DNA of 45,589 bases from Acidimicrobiaceae bacterium (GCA_009842325.1 VYFQ01000013.1:1-45589), one strand, 5' to 3'; shown: positions 23,843 through 33,260, counted from the first letter of the stretch. Program-made: numbers and translations. The notes: generated by a model not told the origin, from the letters alone.

Positions 23843-24612
23843 TGACCAGTCCCTTTAGAACCGAAGTCGCCGACGGCATAGCCGAGCTCGAGCTCTGCAA
23901 GCCTCCGGTCAACGCGTTCGGCGTGGGCGACCAGTCCGCCCTGGCCGCCGAGATCGAGAACCTCGGTCGACGCGACGACGTGCGGGTGATCATCATCGCG
24001 GCGACCGGCAAGGGGTTCTTCGCTGGCCTCGACATCAAGGAGATGGCAGCCGACCCCAGCCTCATCGTGCCTGCCAACAAGGCGAACTACGACACCTTCG
24101 CCGCGATTCACCTCAACCCCAAGCCGGTGATCGCCGCGGTGCACGGCTATGTGCTGGGCGGCGGCATCGGCATCGTCGGCGCGGCCGATGTGGTGGTGGC
24201 AGCCGACGACGCCTACTTCGGCGTGCCCGAGATCGACCGGGGCGGAATGGGCATGGGCGCCCACCTGCAGCGCATGTTCGGCGTCCAGAAGGTGCGCTAC
24301 ATGTACTTCACCGGCGACACCATCGACGCTACCGAGGCCCACCGGCTGGGAGCGGTGGAGCAGGTGGTACAGCGGGCCGAGCTCAGGCCGACAGCTCGCG
24401 AGATCGCAGGCCGGATGGCCTCGAAGTCCCCCCAGATGATCGGAATCGCCAAGCGGTCCCTCAACGGAGTGGAGGACGGCAGCCTCGAGGACAAGTACCG
24501 CTGGGAGCAGGGTTTCACCTTCGAGGCCTACCTGACGGGCGACTCCACCGAGGCCCGCGAGGCCTTCGCCGAGGGCCGCGAAGCCGACTTCGGACATACG
24601 TCCGACGAGTGA
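23842..24612 (+). CDS. Enoyl-CoA hydratase/isomerase-family protein
   Basis: A 256-residue crotonase-fold enzyme. The two oxyanion-hole segments are GKGFFAGLDIKEM (about residues 53-65) and GYVLGGGIGIVGAADVVVAADDAYFGVPEI (about 103-132), the latter containing a Glu in the usual catalytic area. It would hydrate or isomerise an enoyl-CoA. The ATG at 23842 is the only good start and coincides with the CCA end of tRNA-Val, so there is no room for a ribosome site: translation must be leaderless, either from tRNA-processed transcript or from a promoter within the tRNA. The stop overlaps a GTG of the next frame. Confidence 0.88.
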   Translation: MTSPFRTEVADGIAELELCKPPVNAFGVGDQSALAAEIENLGRRDDVRVIIIAATGKGFFAGLDIKEMAADPSLIVPANKANYDTFAAIHLNPKPVIAAVHGYVLGGGIGIVGAADVVVAADDAYFGVPEIDRGGMGMGAHLQRMFGVQKVRYMYFTGDTIDATEAHRLGAVEQVVQRAELRPTAREIAGRMASKSPQMIGIAKRSLNGVEDGSLEDKYRWEQGFTFEAYLTGDSTEAREAFAEGREADFGHTSDE

Positions 24613-24629
24613 AGCCAGCTAGGAGAGCC

Positions 24630-25484
24630 GTGACCAGCACCAACATCGTGCAGCACTTCGAGAATGTGCAACTGTCTGGAATGAAGCTGGCGTCGCTGGT
24701 GGTAGTCCCGAGCGGGCGCAAGGTCCGCAGCGTCGTGGCGGCCATGGCCGCCCAGCACACCGGCTGCGCGGTGGTCACCGACGGTGCCCGGCTGGCGGGC
24801 ATCTTCACCGAGCGGGACATCACCAGGGGCGTGGTGCGGTCGCCCGAGACGTGGGACGCGCCGGTGGATCGGTTCATGACGGCCGAGCCCACAGTGATCG
24901 GTCACCACGCCTCCGCCATCGAAGCGCTGCGGACCATGAACGCCCGCCGCTTCCGCAACCTGCCGGTGATCGGCGCCGACGGCGACCTGCTGGGCAGCAT
25001 CAACCACTACGAACTCATCCGGCTGGCCGCGTCCTTCCTGGGGTCGCAGAGCAAGCTGGGCCCCGAGTTGTCGCCCGAGCACAACCTGCACTTCGTGGAC
25101 CTCACCGGTCTGCCCGCCCGCGACCCGCTGCTGGTGCGGCCCGATGACTCACTGGAGACGGCCATCGCGGCCATGCTGACGGCCGAGACGGGGCTAGTCT
25201 CGGTGGTCAGCGAACGTGGTGCGGTGATCGGGGAGATCACCGAGCATGACGTGTTCCTGAAGGTCGCGTGCCGGGTGGACGACCTCGGCGCCGAGGCAGT
25301 CGGCGACTGGATGACCACCGAGATCGCCGCGGCCACCCCCGGCGCGTCCATCAGCGATGCGCTTCGCGTCATGGCCGACCTCGGCCACCGCTACCTGGTG
25401 CTGATCAGCGAGACGGGCCGCGCCCTGGGAGTGGTCACCTTCCGCGAGATCACCGAGTACTTCGAGATCGTCTGCGCAGCCTGA
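24630..25484 (+). CDS. Protein with two tandem CBS-domain pairs
   Basis: A 284-residue cytosolic protein made almost entirely of four CBS motifs. Landmarks are VVTDGARLAGIFTERDI, RFMTAEPTVIGHHASAIEALRTM, NLPVIGADGDLLGSINHYELI, then SVVSERGAVIGEITEHDV and DWMTTEIAAATPGASISDALRVM. CBS pairs bind adenosine nucleotides or SAM and usually regulate partner proteins; no enzymatic domain is attached, so it is probably a free-standing sensor. GTG at 24630 is chosen because AGGAG lies 4 nt before it; a GTG at 24609 overlapping the previous stop codon is the alternative. Co-transcribed with the enoyl-CoA hydratase gene. Confidence 0.82.
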   Translation: MTSTNIVQHFENVQLSGMKLASLVVVPSGRKVRSVVAAMAAQHTGCAVVTDGARLAGIFTERDITRGVVRSPETWDAPVDRFMTAEPTVIGHHASAIEALRTMNARRFRNLPVIGADGDLLGSINHYELIRLAASFLGSQSKLGPELSPEHNLHFVDLTGLPARDPLLVRPDDSLETAIAAMLTAETGLVSVVSERGAVIGEITEHDVFLKVACRVDDLGAEAVGDWMTTEIAAATPGASISDALRVMADLGHRYLVLISETGRALGVVTFREITEYFEIVCAA

Positions 25485-25544
25485 CCACGGTGGGCGCTAA
25501 TCTCGGCGCCCCGCTCTCAACACCGCAGCGAAAGGACCCTGGCG

Positions 25545-26909
25545 ATGGCCGACGACTACTACCGCGTGAACCTCCCGGAATCGGAGATGCCGACCCAGTG
25601 GTACAACGTGATACCCGACCTGCCCGCGCCGCCGCCCCCGCCGCTGCATCCCGGCACCCTGGAGCCGGCCGGGCCCGACGACCTGGCCCCGCTGTTCCCG
25701 ATGGGCTTGATCCTGCAGGAGGTGTCGGGCGACTCGTTCATCGACATTCCCGGTGGGGTGATCGACGTGCTGCGCCTGTGGCGACCGAGCCCGCTGTTTC
25801 GGGCCCGCCGCCTGGAGCAGGCCCTCGACACGCCGGCCAAGATCTTCTACAAGTACGAGGGCGTCAGCCCGGCCGGGTCCCACAAGCCCAACACGGCCGT
25901 GGCCCAGGCCTTCTACAACCACTCCGAGGGCGTGACCAAGCTCACCACCGAGACCGGCGCGGGCCAGTGGGGCAGCGCCCTGGCCTTCGCCTGCGCCCAG
26001 TACGGCATGGAGTGCGAGGTGTGGCAGGTGGCCGCCTCGTACCGCCAGAAGCCCTACCGCAAGACGATGATGGAGATTTGGGGGGCGACCGTGCACCCCA
26101 GCCCGTCACCGGTCACCGAGTACGGCCGCAGCCTGCTGGCGGATGACCCCGACCATCCGGGCTCGCTGGGCATCGCCATCTCCGAGGCGATCTCGGTGGC
26201 GGCCGCCGATCCGGCGATCCGCTACTCGCTGGGAAGCGTGCTCAACCACGTGATCCTGCACCAGACCATCATCGGCGAGGAGGCCCTGCGCCAGCTGGCC
26301 ATGGTGGGGGAGACCCCCGACCTGCTCGTGGGGTGCACCGGCGGCGGATCCAACTTCGGCGGCCTGGCCATGCCGTTCCTGCGGGAGAAGCTGGCCGGGA
26401 ACATGTCGCCAACAATCCGCTGCGTGGAGCCGGCCGCCTGCCCGTCGCTCACCCGGGGCGAGTACCGCTACGACTTCGGCGACACCGCCTGCACCACGCC
26501 GCTGCTGAAGATGCACACCCTGGGATCCGCGTTCATCCCCGAGCCGATCCACGCGGGCGGGTTGCGCTATCACGGCATGTCGCCGCTCATCTCCCACGTC
26601 TACGAGCTGGGCCTGACCGAGGCGGTGGCCATCGGCCAGATGGAGTGCTTCGCGGCCGCGCTGCAGTTCGCCCGCACCGAGGGGATCGTGCCCGCGCCCG
26701 AGCCGACCCACGCCCTGGCGGCGGCCATCCGCGAGGCGCTGGCGTGCAAGGAGTCCGGCGAGTCCAAGACGATCCTCACCGCGCTGTGCGGACACGGCCA
26801 CCTCGACTTGGCCGCCTACGAGGACTACATCTCCGGGTCCATGGCCGACCTCGACCTCTCGGCCGAGGCCCTGGCCCAGTCGATGCAGGCCATCCCCGCC
26901 CTGCCCTAG
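25545..26909 (+). CDS. TrpB2-type (TrpB-like) PLP-dependent tryptophan synthase beta chain
   Basis: A 454-residue PLP enzyme of the TrpB2 branch, longer than TrpB1 (~400). It has the TrpB2 N terminus ([17 protein letters not shown]), the PLP lysine in GSHKPNTA (Lys114), [17 protein letters not shown], the phosphate-binding [11 protein letters not shown] and the C-terminal [11 protein letters not shown]. TrpB2 enzymes make tryptophan from indole and serine, or a related reaction, and usually do not pair with TrpA. The gene is not in a trp operon; trpD is alone at 36171. GAAAGGA lies upstream of the ATG. The convergent transhydrogenase genes follow. Confidence 0.92.
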   Translation: MADDYYRVNLPESEMPTQWYNVIPDLPAPPPPPLHPGTLEPAGPDDLAPLFPMGLILQEVSGDSFIDIPGGVIDVLRLWRPSPLFRARRLEQALDTPAKIFYKYEGVSPAGSHKPNTAVAQAFYNHSEGVTKLTTETGAGQWGSALAFACAQYGMECEVWQVAASYRQKPYRKTMMEIWGATVHPSPSPVTEYGRSLLADDPDHPGSLGIAISEAISVAAADPAIRYSLGSVLNHVILHQTIIGEEALRQLAMVGETPDLLVGCTGGGSNFGGLAMPFLREKLAGNMSPTIRCVEPAACPSLTRGEYRYDFGDTACTTPLLKMHTLGSAFIPEPIHAGGLRYHGMSPLISHVYELGLTEAVAIGQMECFAAALQFARTEGIVPAPEPTHALAAAIREALACKESGESKTILTALCGHGHLDLAAYEDYISGSMADLDLSAEALAQSMQAIPALP

Positions 26910-26913
26910 GTTC

Positions 26914-26928
26914 CCGCCCCTGGGGCGG
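26914..26928. terminator. Palindrome between convergent trpB2 and pntB
   Basis: CCGCCCC-T-GGGGCGG, 7-bp arms around one base; as a hairpin it folds as 5 bp with a 5-nt loop. It fills the gap between two convergent stop codons and can serve both strands. Confidence 0.45.
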
Positions 26929-28305
26929 TCAGATCTGCTGGAGGGCCTTGGTGATGCTGACCACGGCCTCGCGCCCGTCGCCGAAGAGCATCATCGAGTT
27001 GTCCGCCGCGAACAGCGGGTTGGGGATCCCCGCGAAGCCGGGGCTGAGGCTGCGCTTGATGACCACCACCACGCCGCTCTTGTCCACGTCGAGGATCGGC
27101 ATTCCCGCGATCGGGCTGGCCGGGTCGGTGCGGGCGATCGGGTTCACCACGTCGTTGGCGCCCAGAACGATGGTCACGTCGGTCTGCTCGAAGGTGGGGT
27201 TGATGTCATCCATCTCCACCAGCTGCTCGTAGCCGATCTCGGCCTCCGCCAGAAGCACGTTCATGTGGCCGGGCATCCGGCCCGCCACCGGATGGATGCC
27301 GAACACCACCTGGGTGCCGCGGTCCTCCAGGCGCCGGGCCAGATCGCGCACGGCGTGCTGGGCCTGGGCCACGGCCAGCCCGTAACCGGGCACGATGGCC
27401 ACCCGCTCGGCCGCCTCCAGCAGCATGGCCACATCGTCGGCCGACGTGGAGCGAACCTTGCCCGCGTACACGTCGTCGGCGCTGGGACCTCCCGCACCCG
27501 AGGGCGCGGGGCTGAACATCACCGCCAGCAGGGACCGGTTCATGGCGACACACATGATCTGGGTCAGGATCAGGCCGCTCGCCCCGACCAGCGAGCCCGC
27601 GATGATCAGCAGCGAATTGTCGAGCACGAACCCGGCGGCCACCGCGGCCATGCCCGACAGCGAGTTCAACAGCGCGATCACCACCGGCATGTCGGCGCCG
27701 CCGATGGGCGACACCACCAGCACGCCTAGCACGGCCGCCACCGCCACCATCAGCCAGATCCACAGCGGGTTGCCGGCATCGGCGACCATCAGCACTCCGA
27801 AGACGACGGCGGCCGCCACGCCGACCACGCTCACGACCTGCATCCCCTTGAATCCGGACCACTTAAGCGACTCCTGCAGCTTCCCGAAGGCGATCAGGCT
27901 GCCGGTGAAGGTGACCGCGCCGATCAGCGCGGCCAGCCCGGCCGCGGCCGACAGCCGGGGAGTGTCGGTGGCCAGGTCGGCGGCCTCGATGTACGACGCC
28001 GCCGCGACCAGCACCGAGGCGCCGCCGCCGAAGCCGTTGAACAGCGCCACCAGCTCGGGCATGGCCGTCATCTGCACCCGCACGGCCAGCACCGCTCCCA
28101 CCGCCGTTCCCAGCACCAGGCCGGCGATGATCCACTCGAAGCCCAGGATGGCGTTGTCGGTGAGGGTGACGACGATCGCGATGAGCATCCCGGTCGCGCC
28201 GAACTGGTTGCCTCTCACCGCCGTCCGGGGCCGGCTGAGACGCTTGAGGCCGAGGATGAAGAGCACCGCCGAGGCGAGGTAACCCAGCGTGGTCCAGTCG
28301 TCCAT
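26929..28305 (-). CDS. pntB: NAD(P) transhydrogenase subunit beta (membrane + NADP(H) domain)
   Basis: A 458-residue protein. The first ~270 residues hold about eight to nine membrane helices that form half of the proton channel. The remainder is the NADP(H)-binding domain III with IVPGYGLAVAQAQHAVRDLA (Rossmann-type GYGLAVAQAQ), VVFGIHPVAGRMPGHMNVLLAEA, and the C-terminal LGANDVVNPIA and VVVIKRSLSPGFAGIPNPLF. With PntAA and PntAB it would couple proton influx to NADPH formation from NADH. ATG at 28305 overlaps the PntAB stop (TGATG). Confidence 0.96.
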   Translation of the reverse strand: MDDWTTLGYLASAVLFILGLKRLSRPRTAVRGNQFGATGMLIAIVVTLTDNAILGFEWIIAGLVLGTAVGAVLAVRVQMTAMPELVALFNGFGGGASVLVAAASYIEAADLATDTPRLSAAAGLAALIGAVTFTGSLIAFGKLQESLKWSGFKGMQVVSVVGVAAAVVFGVLMVADAGNPLWIWLMVAVAAVLGVLVVSPIGGADMPVVIALLNSLSGMAAVAAGFVLDNSLLIIAGSLVGASGLILTQIMCVAMNRSLLAVMFSPAPSGAGGPSADDVYAGKVRSTSADDVAMLLEAAERVAIVPGYGLAVAQAQHAVRDLARRLEDRGTQVVFGIHPVAGRMPGHMNVLLAEAEIGYEQLVEMDDINPTFEQTDVTIVLGANDVVNPIARTDPASPIAGMPILDVDKSGVVVVIKRSLSPGFAGIPNPLFAADNSMMLFGDGREAVVSITKALQQI

Positions 28306-28643
28306 CACCGGTCTCCGGCGCCCTCGGCTGCCGATGCCTTCGAGTCCTGGGCGGACGTGTCCCGGCGGCGCTTGGGGCCGAACATCCCCAGCATCCGGTG
28401 GGTGACCAGGAAGCCTCCCACCACGTTGATCATCGCCAGGGTGACGGCCGCGAAGCCGAGAACCGCAGTGAAGGTGCTGTGGTCGGCGCCGGCCGCCACC
28501 AGCGCGCCGACGATGGTGATGCCGGAGATTGCGTTGGACCCCGACATCAGCGGGGTGTGAAGGGTGGGCGGCACCTTGGTGATCAATTCGATGCCGAGGA
28601 ACACGGCCAGTACGAAGAGGGTCACTGCGATCAGCAGATCCAT
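28305..28643 (-). CDS. pntAB: NAD(P) transhydrogenase alpha subunit, membrane part (PntAB)
   Basis: A 112-residue protein with three membrane helices (residues ~4-20, 35-55, 58-80) carrying the family sequence TKVPPTLHTPLMSGSNAISGITIVGAL. It corresponds to the C-terminal membrane portion of E. coli PntA, split off as a separate gene as in many alphaproteobacteria and actinobacteria. It ends in a charged tail. Spaced 4 nt from PntAA and overlapping PntB, so the three are one operon. Confidence 0.94.
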   Translation of the reverse strand: MDLLIAVTLFVLAVFLGIELITKVPPTLHTPLMSGSNAISGITIVGALVAAGADHSTFTAVLGFAAVTLAMINVVGGFLVTHRMLGMFGPKRRRDTSAQDSKASAAEGAGDR

Positions 28644-28647
28644 CGGA

Positions 28648-29805
28648 CTAGCCCTCCCCGATCGCTTCCGACCCGCCGAGCGCCTCGGCCACGCCCGGAT
28701 GCACCACCGCGCCGTCTCGCGTCACCAGCATGGCCTCCAGGATCTCGTCGTCGCGGAGATCGATCTCCCCATCAGGGGCGAGGTGACGCAGGAAGGCCAC
28801 GAGATTGCGGGAGAACATCTGGCTGGCGTGGCGGGCGCACCGCGACACCAGGTCGGTGGGAGCGAGGACGGTCACACCGCCCCGGTCGACCTCGACGTCG
28901 GACTGTGAAACGGCGCAGTTGCCGCCTCGCTCGGAGGCCAGATCGATGACGACCGAGCCGAGGGCCATGGCGTCGACCATCTCGGCGGTGAGCAGCAGCG
29001 GCGACGCCCTCCCGGGGATGGCCGCGGTGGTGATGACGACATCGGAGGCGGCGACATAGGGGGCCAGCAACTCCTGCTGCCTGCCGGCGACATCGGTGCT
29101 CTGAGCCCGGGCGTAGCCGCCGGAGTCCTCGACGCTGGCGGTGTCGGCTCCCGCTTCGGAGAGGTCCAGCTCGACCGCTCGGGCACCCATCGAACGGATC
29201 TGCTCGAGCGCGGCCGGCCGCACGTCGTACCCCTCGACCACGGCGCCGAGGCGCCGGGCGGTGGCTATGGCCTGGAGACCGGCTACCCCCGCGCCCAGCA
29301 CCAGCACCCGCGCCGGGGCGAGCGTCCCGGCCGCGGTCATCATCAGGGGGAACATCTGCGGCAGCCGGCTCGCGGCCAGCAGCACCGCCTCATAGCCGGC
29401 GATCGTGCCCATCGAGGACAGCACGTCCATGGTCTGCGCCCGGGTGATGCGGGGCACCAAGTCCATGGAGAAGGCACAGATGCCCTCGGCGGCATGGCGC
29501 TGCGCCCGTTGCGGCATCCACAGCGGGTCGAACACGCCGACGAAGTTCGCAGGGGAACCGGCCGCTCCGGCCCCGGCGGACAGATCGCTGACCGAAACGA
29601 CCAGTTCAGCGGCGCGGACCGCATCGAGATCGACCAGAGAAGCGCCGGAATCGCGGTAGGCGTCGTCGTCGATACCGGACCCGGATCCGGCGCCCTGCTC
29701 GACCAGAACGTCGCATCCGTGGGCCACCATGGCCTGCACACCGTCGGGAACGAGAGCCACCCGATTCTCCTGCGGTGCAGGCTCACGCAGCAATCCCAGG
29801 CGCAC
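28648..29805 (-). CDS. pntAA: NAD(P) transhydrogenase alpha subunit, NAD(H)-binding part (PntAA)
   Basis: A 385-residue soluble subunit of the alanine dehydrogenase/PNT fold: RLGLLREPAPQENRVALVPDGV at the N terminus, then SMDLVPRITRAQTMDVLSSMGTIAGYEA, the dinucleotide loop VLVLGAGVAGLQAIATARRLGAVVEGYDVR and IDLASERGGNCAVS. It binds NADH and passes hydride to PntB. The start is GTG at 29805 (RLGLLREPAPQE). It is first in the operon and divergent from the acyl-CoA ligase gene; the 145-nt gap holds the promoters. Confidence 0.94.
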   Translation of the reverse strand: MRLGLLREPAPQENRVALVPDGVQAMVAHGCDVLVEQGAGSGSGIDDDAYRDSGASLVDLDAVRAAELVVSVSDLSAGAGAAGSPANFVGVFDPLWMPQRAQRHAAEGICAFSMDLVPRITRAQTMDVLSSMGTIAGYEAVLLAASRLPQMFPLMMTAAGTLAPARVLVLGAGVAGLQAIATARRLGAVVEGYDVRPAALEQIRSMGARAVELDLSEAGADTASVEDSGGYARAQSTDVAGRQQELLAPYVAASDVVITTAAIPGRASPLLLTAEMVDAMALGSVVIDLASERGGNCAVSQSDVEVDRGGVTVLAPTDLVSRCARHASQMFSRNLVAFLRHLAPDGEIDLRDDEILEAMLVTRDGAVVHPGVAEALGGSEAIGEG

Positions 29806-29909
29806 GAAGCATGGAGCCTAGCGCCACCATCCGAACTGGCAGCCCAGAGATCCCAAGACGGCACTCCCCGCTGCCAATTCCCCGCCGCCGCTGTCGAGTT
29901 CCGGGCAGG

Positions 29910-29950
29910 GATAGTCTCCGCTTGAAGACCACGGACCACGAGAGGTGATT
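29910..29950 (+). promoter_or_regulatory. Promoter and ribosome site of the acyl-CoA ligase gene
   Basis: TAGTCT (29910-29915) as -10 box gives a leader of about 29 nt, with GAGAGG (29940-29945) 5 nt before GTG 29951. This supports 29951 over the GTG at 29945, which would lie at the ribosome site. Confidence 0.4.
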
Positions 29951-31501
29951 GTGAGCACCATCATCCACACCAGCCCCCTGCCTGACGTGGACATACCCGA
30001 CCAGTCGATCACCGAGTGCGTGTTCGCGTCGGCCGCGGACCATGCCGATGAGGTGGCCATTACCGACGGAGCCTCGTCGTCGTACACGTTCTCGGAGCTT
30101 CACGCCGCCGTGCGCAGCCTCGGCGGCGGGCTCAGCTCCCGGGGCGTGGGCCCCGGCACAACCGTCGCCATCCTCGCTCCCAACGTCCCCGAGTACGCCA
30201 TCGTCTTCCACGGCATCGCGCTAGCCGGCGGCACCGTCACGACCATCAACCCGACCTACGGCCCCGAGGAGGTGCGCCATCAGCTCACCGACGCGGGGGC
30301 GTCATGGCTCGTGACGATCCCGATGTTCCTGGAGACAGCCCGAACCGCCTCGGAGAGCACCGGCGTGGAGCAGATCGTGGTCATGGGAGAGGCGGAGGGG
30401 GTCATCCCGCTGGCCTCTCTGTTCGGGACACCCATCGACCAGGTGCCGGTGGACTACGCCGAGCATGTCGTTGTGCTGCCCTACTCCTCGGGCACGACCG
30501 GGCTGCCCAAGGGAGTGATGCTCACCCACCGCAACCTGGTCGCCAACATCGCCCAGATGGAGTACACGTTCGTCCCCTCCGAGGGCGAGGTGGCCCTGGC
30601 CGTGCTGCCGTTCTTCCACATCTACGGCATGCAGGTGCTCATGAACATGCTGCTCGCGTTCGGCGTACGGGTTGTCACCATGCCCCGCTTCGACATGGTC
30701 AGAGCATTGGAGCTGGTGCAGGAGCAGCGGATCACGCGGTTCTTCGCGGTGCCGCCCATGGTGCTGGGGTTGGCCAAGCACCCGGTGGTGGACGATTTCG
30801 ACCTGTCGTCGATCAAGCAGATCTTCTCGGGGGCGGCACCGCTGGGCGCCGACCTGGCCGCCGCCGCGGCGGCCCGGGTGGGCTGCGAGGTGGTCCAGGG
30901 CTACGGAATGACGGAGCTGAGCCCGGTGAGCCACTGCACGCCCGAGGGCCAGTTCCGGCCGGGCACCAGTGGCGTGACCATCTCCAACACCGAGATCCGC
31001 ATCGTCGACCCCGAATCAGGCGACGACCTGGACGTGGGCGGGCGCGGCGAACTCCTCGTGCGCGGGCCGCAGGTGATGAAGGGCTACCTGAACAACGCCG
31101 AAGCCACCGCCGAGACCCTGGACGCCGACGGGTGGCTGCACACCGGCGACGTGGCCATCGTCGACGAGGAGAACCACGTGTCGATAGTCGACCGCATCAA
31201 GGAGCTGATCAAGTACAAGGGCTTCCAGGTGCCCCCCGCAGAGCTGGAGGCTGTGCTGATCACCCATCCGGCCGTGGCCGACGCGGCGGTGATCGGCATT
31301 CCCGACGAGGAGGCGGGCGAGCTGCCCAAGGCCTTCATAACGCTGGCGCCCGGCGCCGGCGCGCTGACCCTCGAAGACCTTCAGGCGCACGTCGCCGAGC
31401 ATCTGGCCACCTACAAGCAGGTGCGGGCCCTGGAGGTGCTGGAGGCCATTCCCAAGAGCGCATCCGGCAAGATCCTGCGCCGCGAGCTGCGCGTCGGCTG
31501 A
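29951..31501 (+). CDS. AMP-dependent acyl-CoA synthetase (4-coumarate:CoA ligase-like)
   Basis: A 516-residue adenylate-forming ligase. The AMP motif is LPYSSGTTGLPKGVML; ATP/substrate segments are VVQGYGMTELSPVSH and DGWLHTGDVAIVDEENHVSIVDRIKELIKYKGFQVPPAELE, and the catalytic lysine lies in PKSASGKILRREL near the C terminus. This combination fits the 4-coumarate/medium-chain acyl-CoA ligase group; the acid activated is not known. It is monocistronic by spacing, divergent from the transhydrogenase operon. Confidence 0.92.
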   Translation: MSTIIHTSPLPDVDIPDQSITECVFASAADHADEVAITDGASSSYTFSELHAAVRSLGGGLSSRGVGPGTTVAILAPNVPEYAIVFHGIALAGGTVTTINPTYGPEEVRHQLTDAGASWLVTIPMFLETARTASESTGVEQIVVMGEAEGVIPLASLFGTPIDQVPVDYAEHVVVLPYSSGTTGLPKGVMLTHRNLVANIAQMEYTFVPSEGEVALAVLPFFHIYGMQVLMNMLLAFGVRVVTMPRFDMVRALELVQEQRITRFFAVPPMVLGLAKHPVVDDFDLSSIKQIFSGAAPLGADLAAAAAARVGCEVVQGYGMTELSPVSHCTPEGQFRPGTSGVTISNTEIRIVDPESGDDLDVGGRGELLVRGPQVMKGYLNNAEATAETLDADGWLHTGDVAIVDEENHVSIVDRIKELIKYKGFQVPPAELEAVLITHPAVADAAVIGIPDEEAGELPKAFITLAPGAGALTLEDLQAHVAEHLATYKQVRALEVLEAIPKSASGKILRRELRVG

Positions 31502-31552
31502 GGCCGGCAATAATCCCGCTTCCCAGCGTGCATCACTGCCGCATCGGTCGTC

Positions 31553-31619
31553 TAGGGTTCTAGCGCCGATGTCAACGCCGGCCGGCGGCCGGCTCCCCAA
31601 CCACTTGAGAGGACTAGCG
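31553..31619 (+). promoter_or_regulatory. Promoter/leader of the DyP peroxidase gene
   Basis: TAGGGT (31553-31558) is a -10 candidate; GAGAGGA lies 6 nt before the ATG at 31620. An ATG at 31569 is also in frame and could be a leaderless start giving 17 extra residues. Confidence 0.35.
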
Positions 31620-32534
31620 ATGGCAACACCGCAGGCGGCGATTCTCACCGATTTGCAGAAGTACCAGTGGTACACGCACATGAGCCGCGTCGACGGCGCG
31701 GACCTCGGCGTCATCCGTGGAGCGCTGAGCGACTGCCGGGCCGATGCCGAGGCCCAGGGCGTGAATCTCGGCATCCTGCTGGGCCCGACCCTGGCTGCCG
31801 ATCTGGGCATCGAGACCGGCGACGACTTCCAGCCCTATCCCGGCTACGCGTCCCCCGACGGAACCCGGGTGGCCAAGGGGACCCAGGAGGAGCTGCTCAT
31901 CTGGGTCCACCATGCTGAGAAGGACCTGTGCTGGGAGGTCCAGCACACCTTCCGGCGTGCCGTCGCCGGCCATATGGCCGTGGCCCGCGAGACCCCGACG
32001 TTCATCTACAAGAACAGCCTCGACCTCACCGGCCACATCGACGGCACCGGCAACCCGGAGCCGGAGGACGAGCCCGACCGGGCCGTCATCGACGACGGCG
32101 ACCCGGGCGAGGGCGGCGCGTTCTGCATCGCCCAGCGCTGGGTCCACGATCTGGACTACTGGTCGACGCTGTCGCTGGAGCAGGAGGAGAACACTTTCGG
32201 CCGCACCAAGGCCGACTCGACGAAGCTCGAGGTCCAGGTGCCGAGGTCGCATCTGTCGCACGTGGAGTTGCGCGAGGGCGCTACCGCCGACGAGTCCACC
32301 CCCAAGCGCGGCGAGATGGTGCGGCGCTCCACCCCGTACGCCTTCCACGACGGCACGGTCGGCCTGTACTTCATGGGCTTCTGCAAGACACAGGCCCCGC
32401 TGCGCGAGCGGATGGAGGCGATGTACGGCATCAACGGCCAGGAGCCGGACTTCATCACCGACTACTCGACGCCGGCATCGGGCTCCTTCTACTTCGCGCC
32501 GTCAGTGGAGGCGCTCGACGCCGCACTGGGCTAA
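31620..32534 (+). CDS. DyP-type heme peroxidase
   Basis: A 304-residue dye-decolorizing peroxidase. The GxxDG signature is GHIDGTGNP with the catalytic Asp141. RWVHDLDYWSTLSLEEQ-like and VPRSHLSHVELREG sequences follow, the latter in the region that usually bears the proximal heme His; the C-terminal GLYFMGFCKTQ and FYFAPSVEAL are family-typical. There is no signal peptide and no adjacent encapsulin gene, so it is probably a cytosolic class B-like enzyme reducing peroxide. The ATG at 31620 is supported by a ribosome site. It may share a stress role with the selenoprotein peroxiredoxin, but they are 10 kb apart. Confidence 0.87.
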   Translation: MATPQAAILTDLQKYQWYTHMSRVDGADLGVIRGALSDCRADAEAQGVNLGILLGPTLAADLGIETGDDFQPYPGYASPDGTRVAKGTQEELLIWVHHAEKDLCWEVQHTFRRAVAGHMAVARETPTFIYKNSLDLTGHIDGTGNPEPEDEPDRAVIDDGDPGEGGAFCIAQRWVHDLDYWSTLSLEQEENTFGRTKADSTKLEVQVPRSHLSHVELREGATADESTPKRGEMVRRSTPYAFHDGTVGLYFMGFCKTQAPLRERMEAMYGINGQEPDFITDYSTPASGSFYFAPSVEALDAALG

Positions 32535-32606
32535 GAGGCCTGGCGGGTAGACGGCAGCCGGGCCGAGCGCAACACGCTGAGCGAGACGTCTCAATTCGTC
32601 TTCGGC

Positions 32607-33260
32607 GTGGACCTCGACGGGGTCGTCGCCGATTACACGGCGGGATTCGCGCAGTTCATCGCCGGATTGAGGGGCGTGGACCCTGCCTCGCTGCCCGAGG
32701 AGCGGTCCTACGACTTCCGCGAATGGGATCTGAGCCCGAGCGACTTCGAGCGATACCACGGCTCGGCCGTGACCGAGCACCGGATGCTGGCCAAGCTGCC
32801 CGCCATCGAGGGTGCGGCCGAGGCGCTCTGGCGGCTGTCGGACGCAGGCGTGTGGATCCGGGTGATCACCCATCGCCTCTACGTCAACTGGGGCCATGCC
32901 GAGGCGGTGGCCGACACGGTGCAGTGGCTGGACGCGGAGCGCATCCCGTATCGCGACATCTGCTTCCTGGGCAACAAGCCGGAGGTGGAGGCGGACTGCT
33001 ACGTGGACGACGCTCCCCACAACATCGCCGCGCTACGGGCCAGCGGCAACGACGTGATCGTGTTCGACCAGCCCTACAACCGCGACGAGGCCGAGCCCAG
33101 GGCCCGCACGTGGCAGGAGGTGGAGCAGATCGTGATGGAGCGGTTCACGGTGTGGCGGGGCGTGAAGGGGGTGCAGCCCCAGCTTCCCGGGATCGACGCG
33201 GGCACGGACCGCCTGACCCTGCGGCGGTCAACGGGTGCACCGGGCGCACCGGAGCAATAG
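32607..33260 (+). CDS. HAD-superfamily 5'-nucleotidase-like phosphatase (NT5C type)
   Basis: A HAD phosphatase: motif I DLDGVVADY with the nucleophile Asp, WIRVITHRLY as motif II region, and CYVDDAPHNIAAL as motif IV. This resembles 5'(3')-deoxyribonucleotidases. The only canonical start before motif I is GTG at 32607, but it would remove the strand FVFGV that leads into the nucleophile. The frame stays open back to a TAA at 32532, with a CTG at 32577 giving LSETSQFVFGVDLDG. I therefore think translation starts upstream of 32607, perhaps at that CTG. The C terminus has a Thr/Gly/Ala-Pro tail. Confidence 0.75.
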   Translation: MDLDGVVADYTAGFAQFIAGLRGVDPASLPEERSYDFREWDLSPSDFERYHGSAVTEHRMLAKLPAIEGAAEALWRLSDAGVWIRVITHRLYVNWGHAEAVADTVQWLDAERIPYRDICFLGNKPEVEADCYVDDAPHNIAALRASGNDVIVFDQPYNRDEAEPRARTWQEVEQIVMERFTVWRGVKGVQPQLPGIDAGTDRLTLRRSTGAPGAPEQ

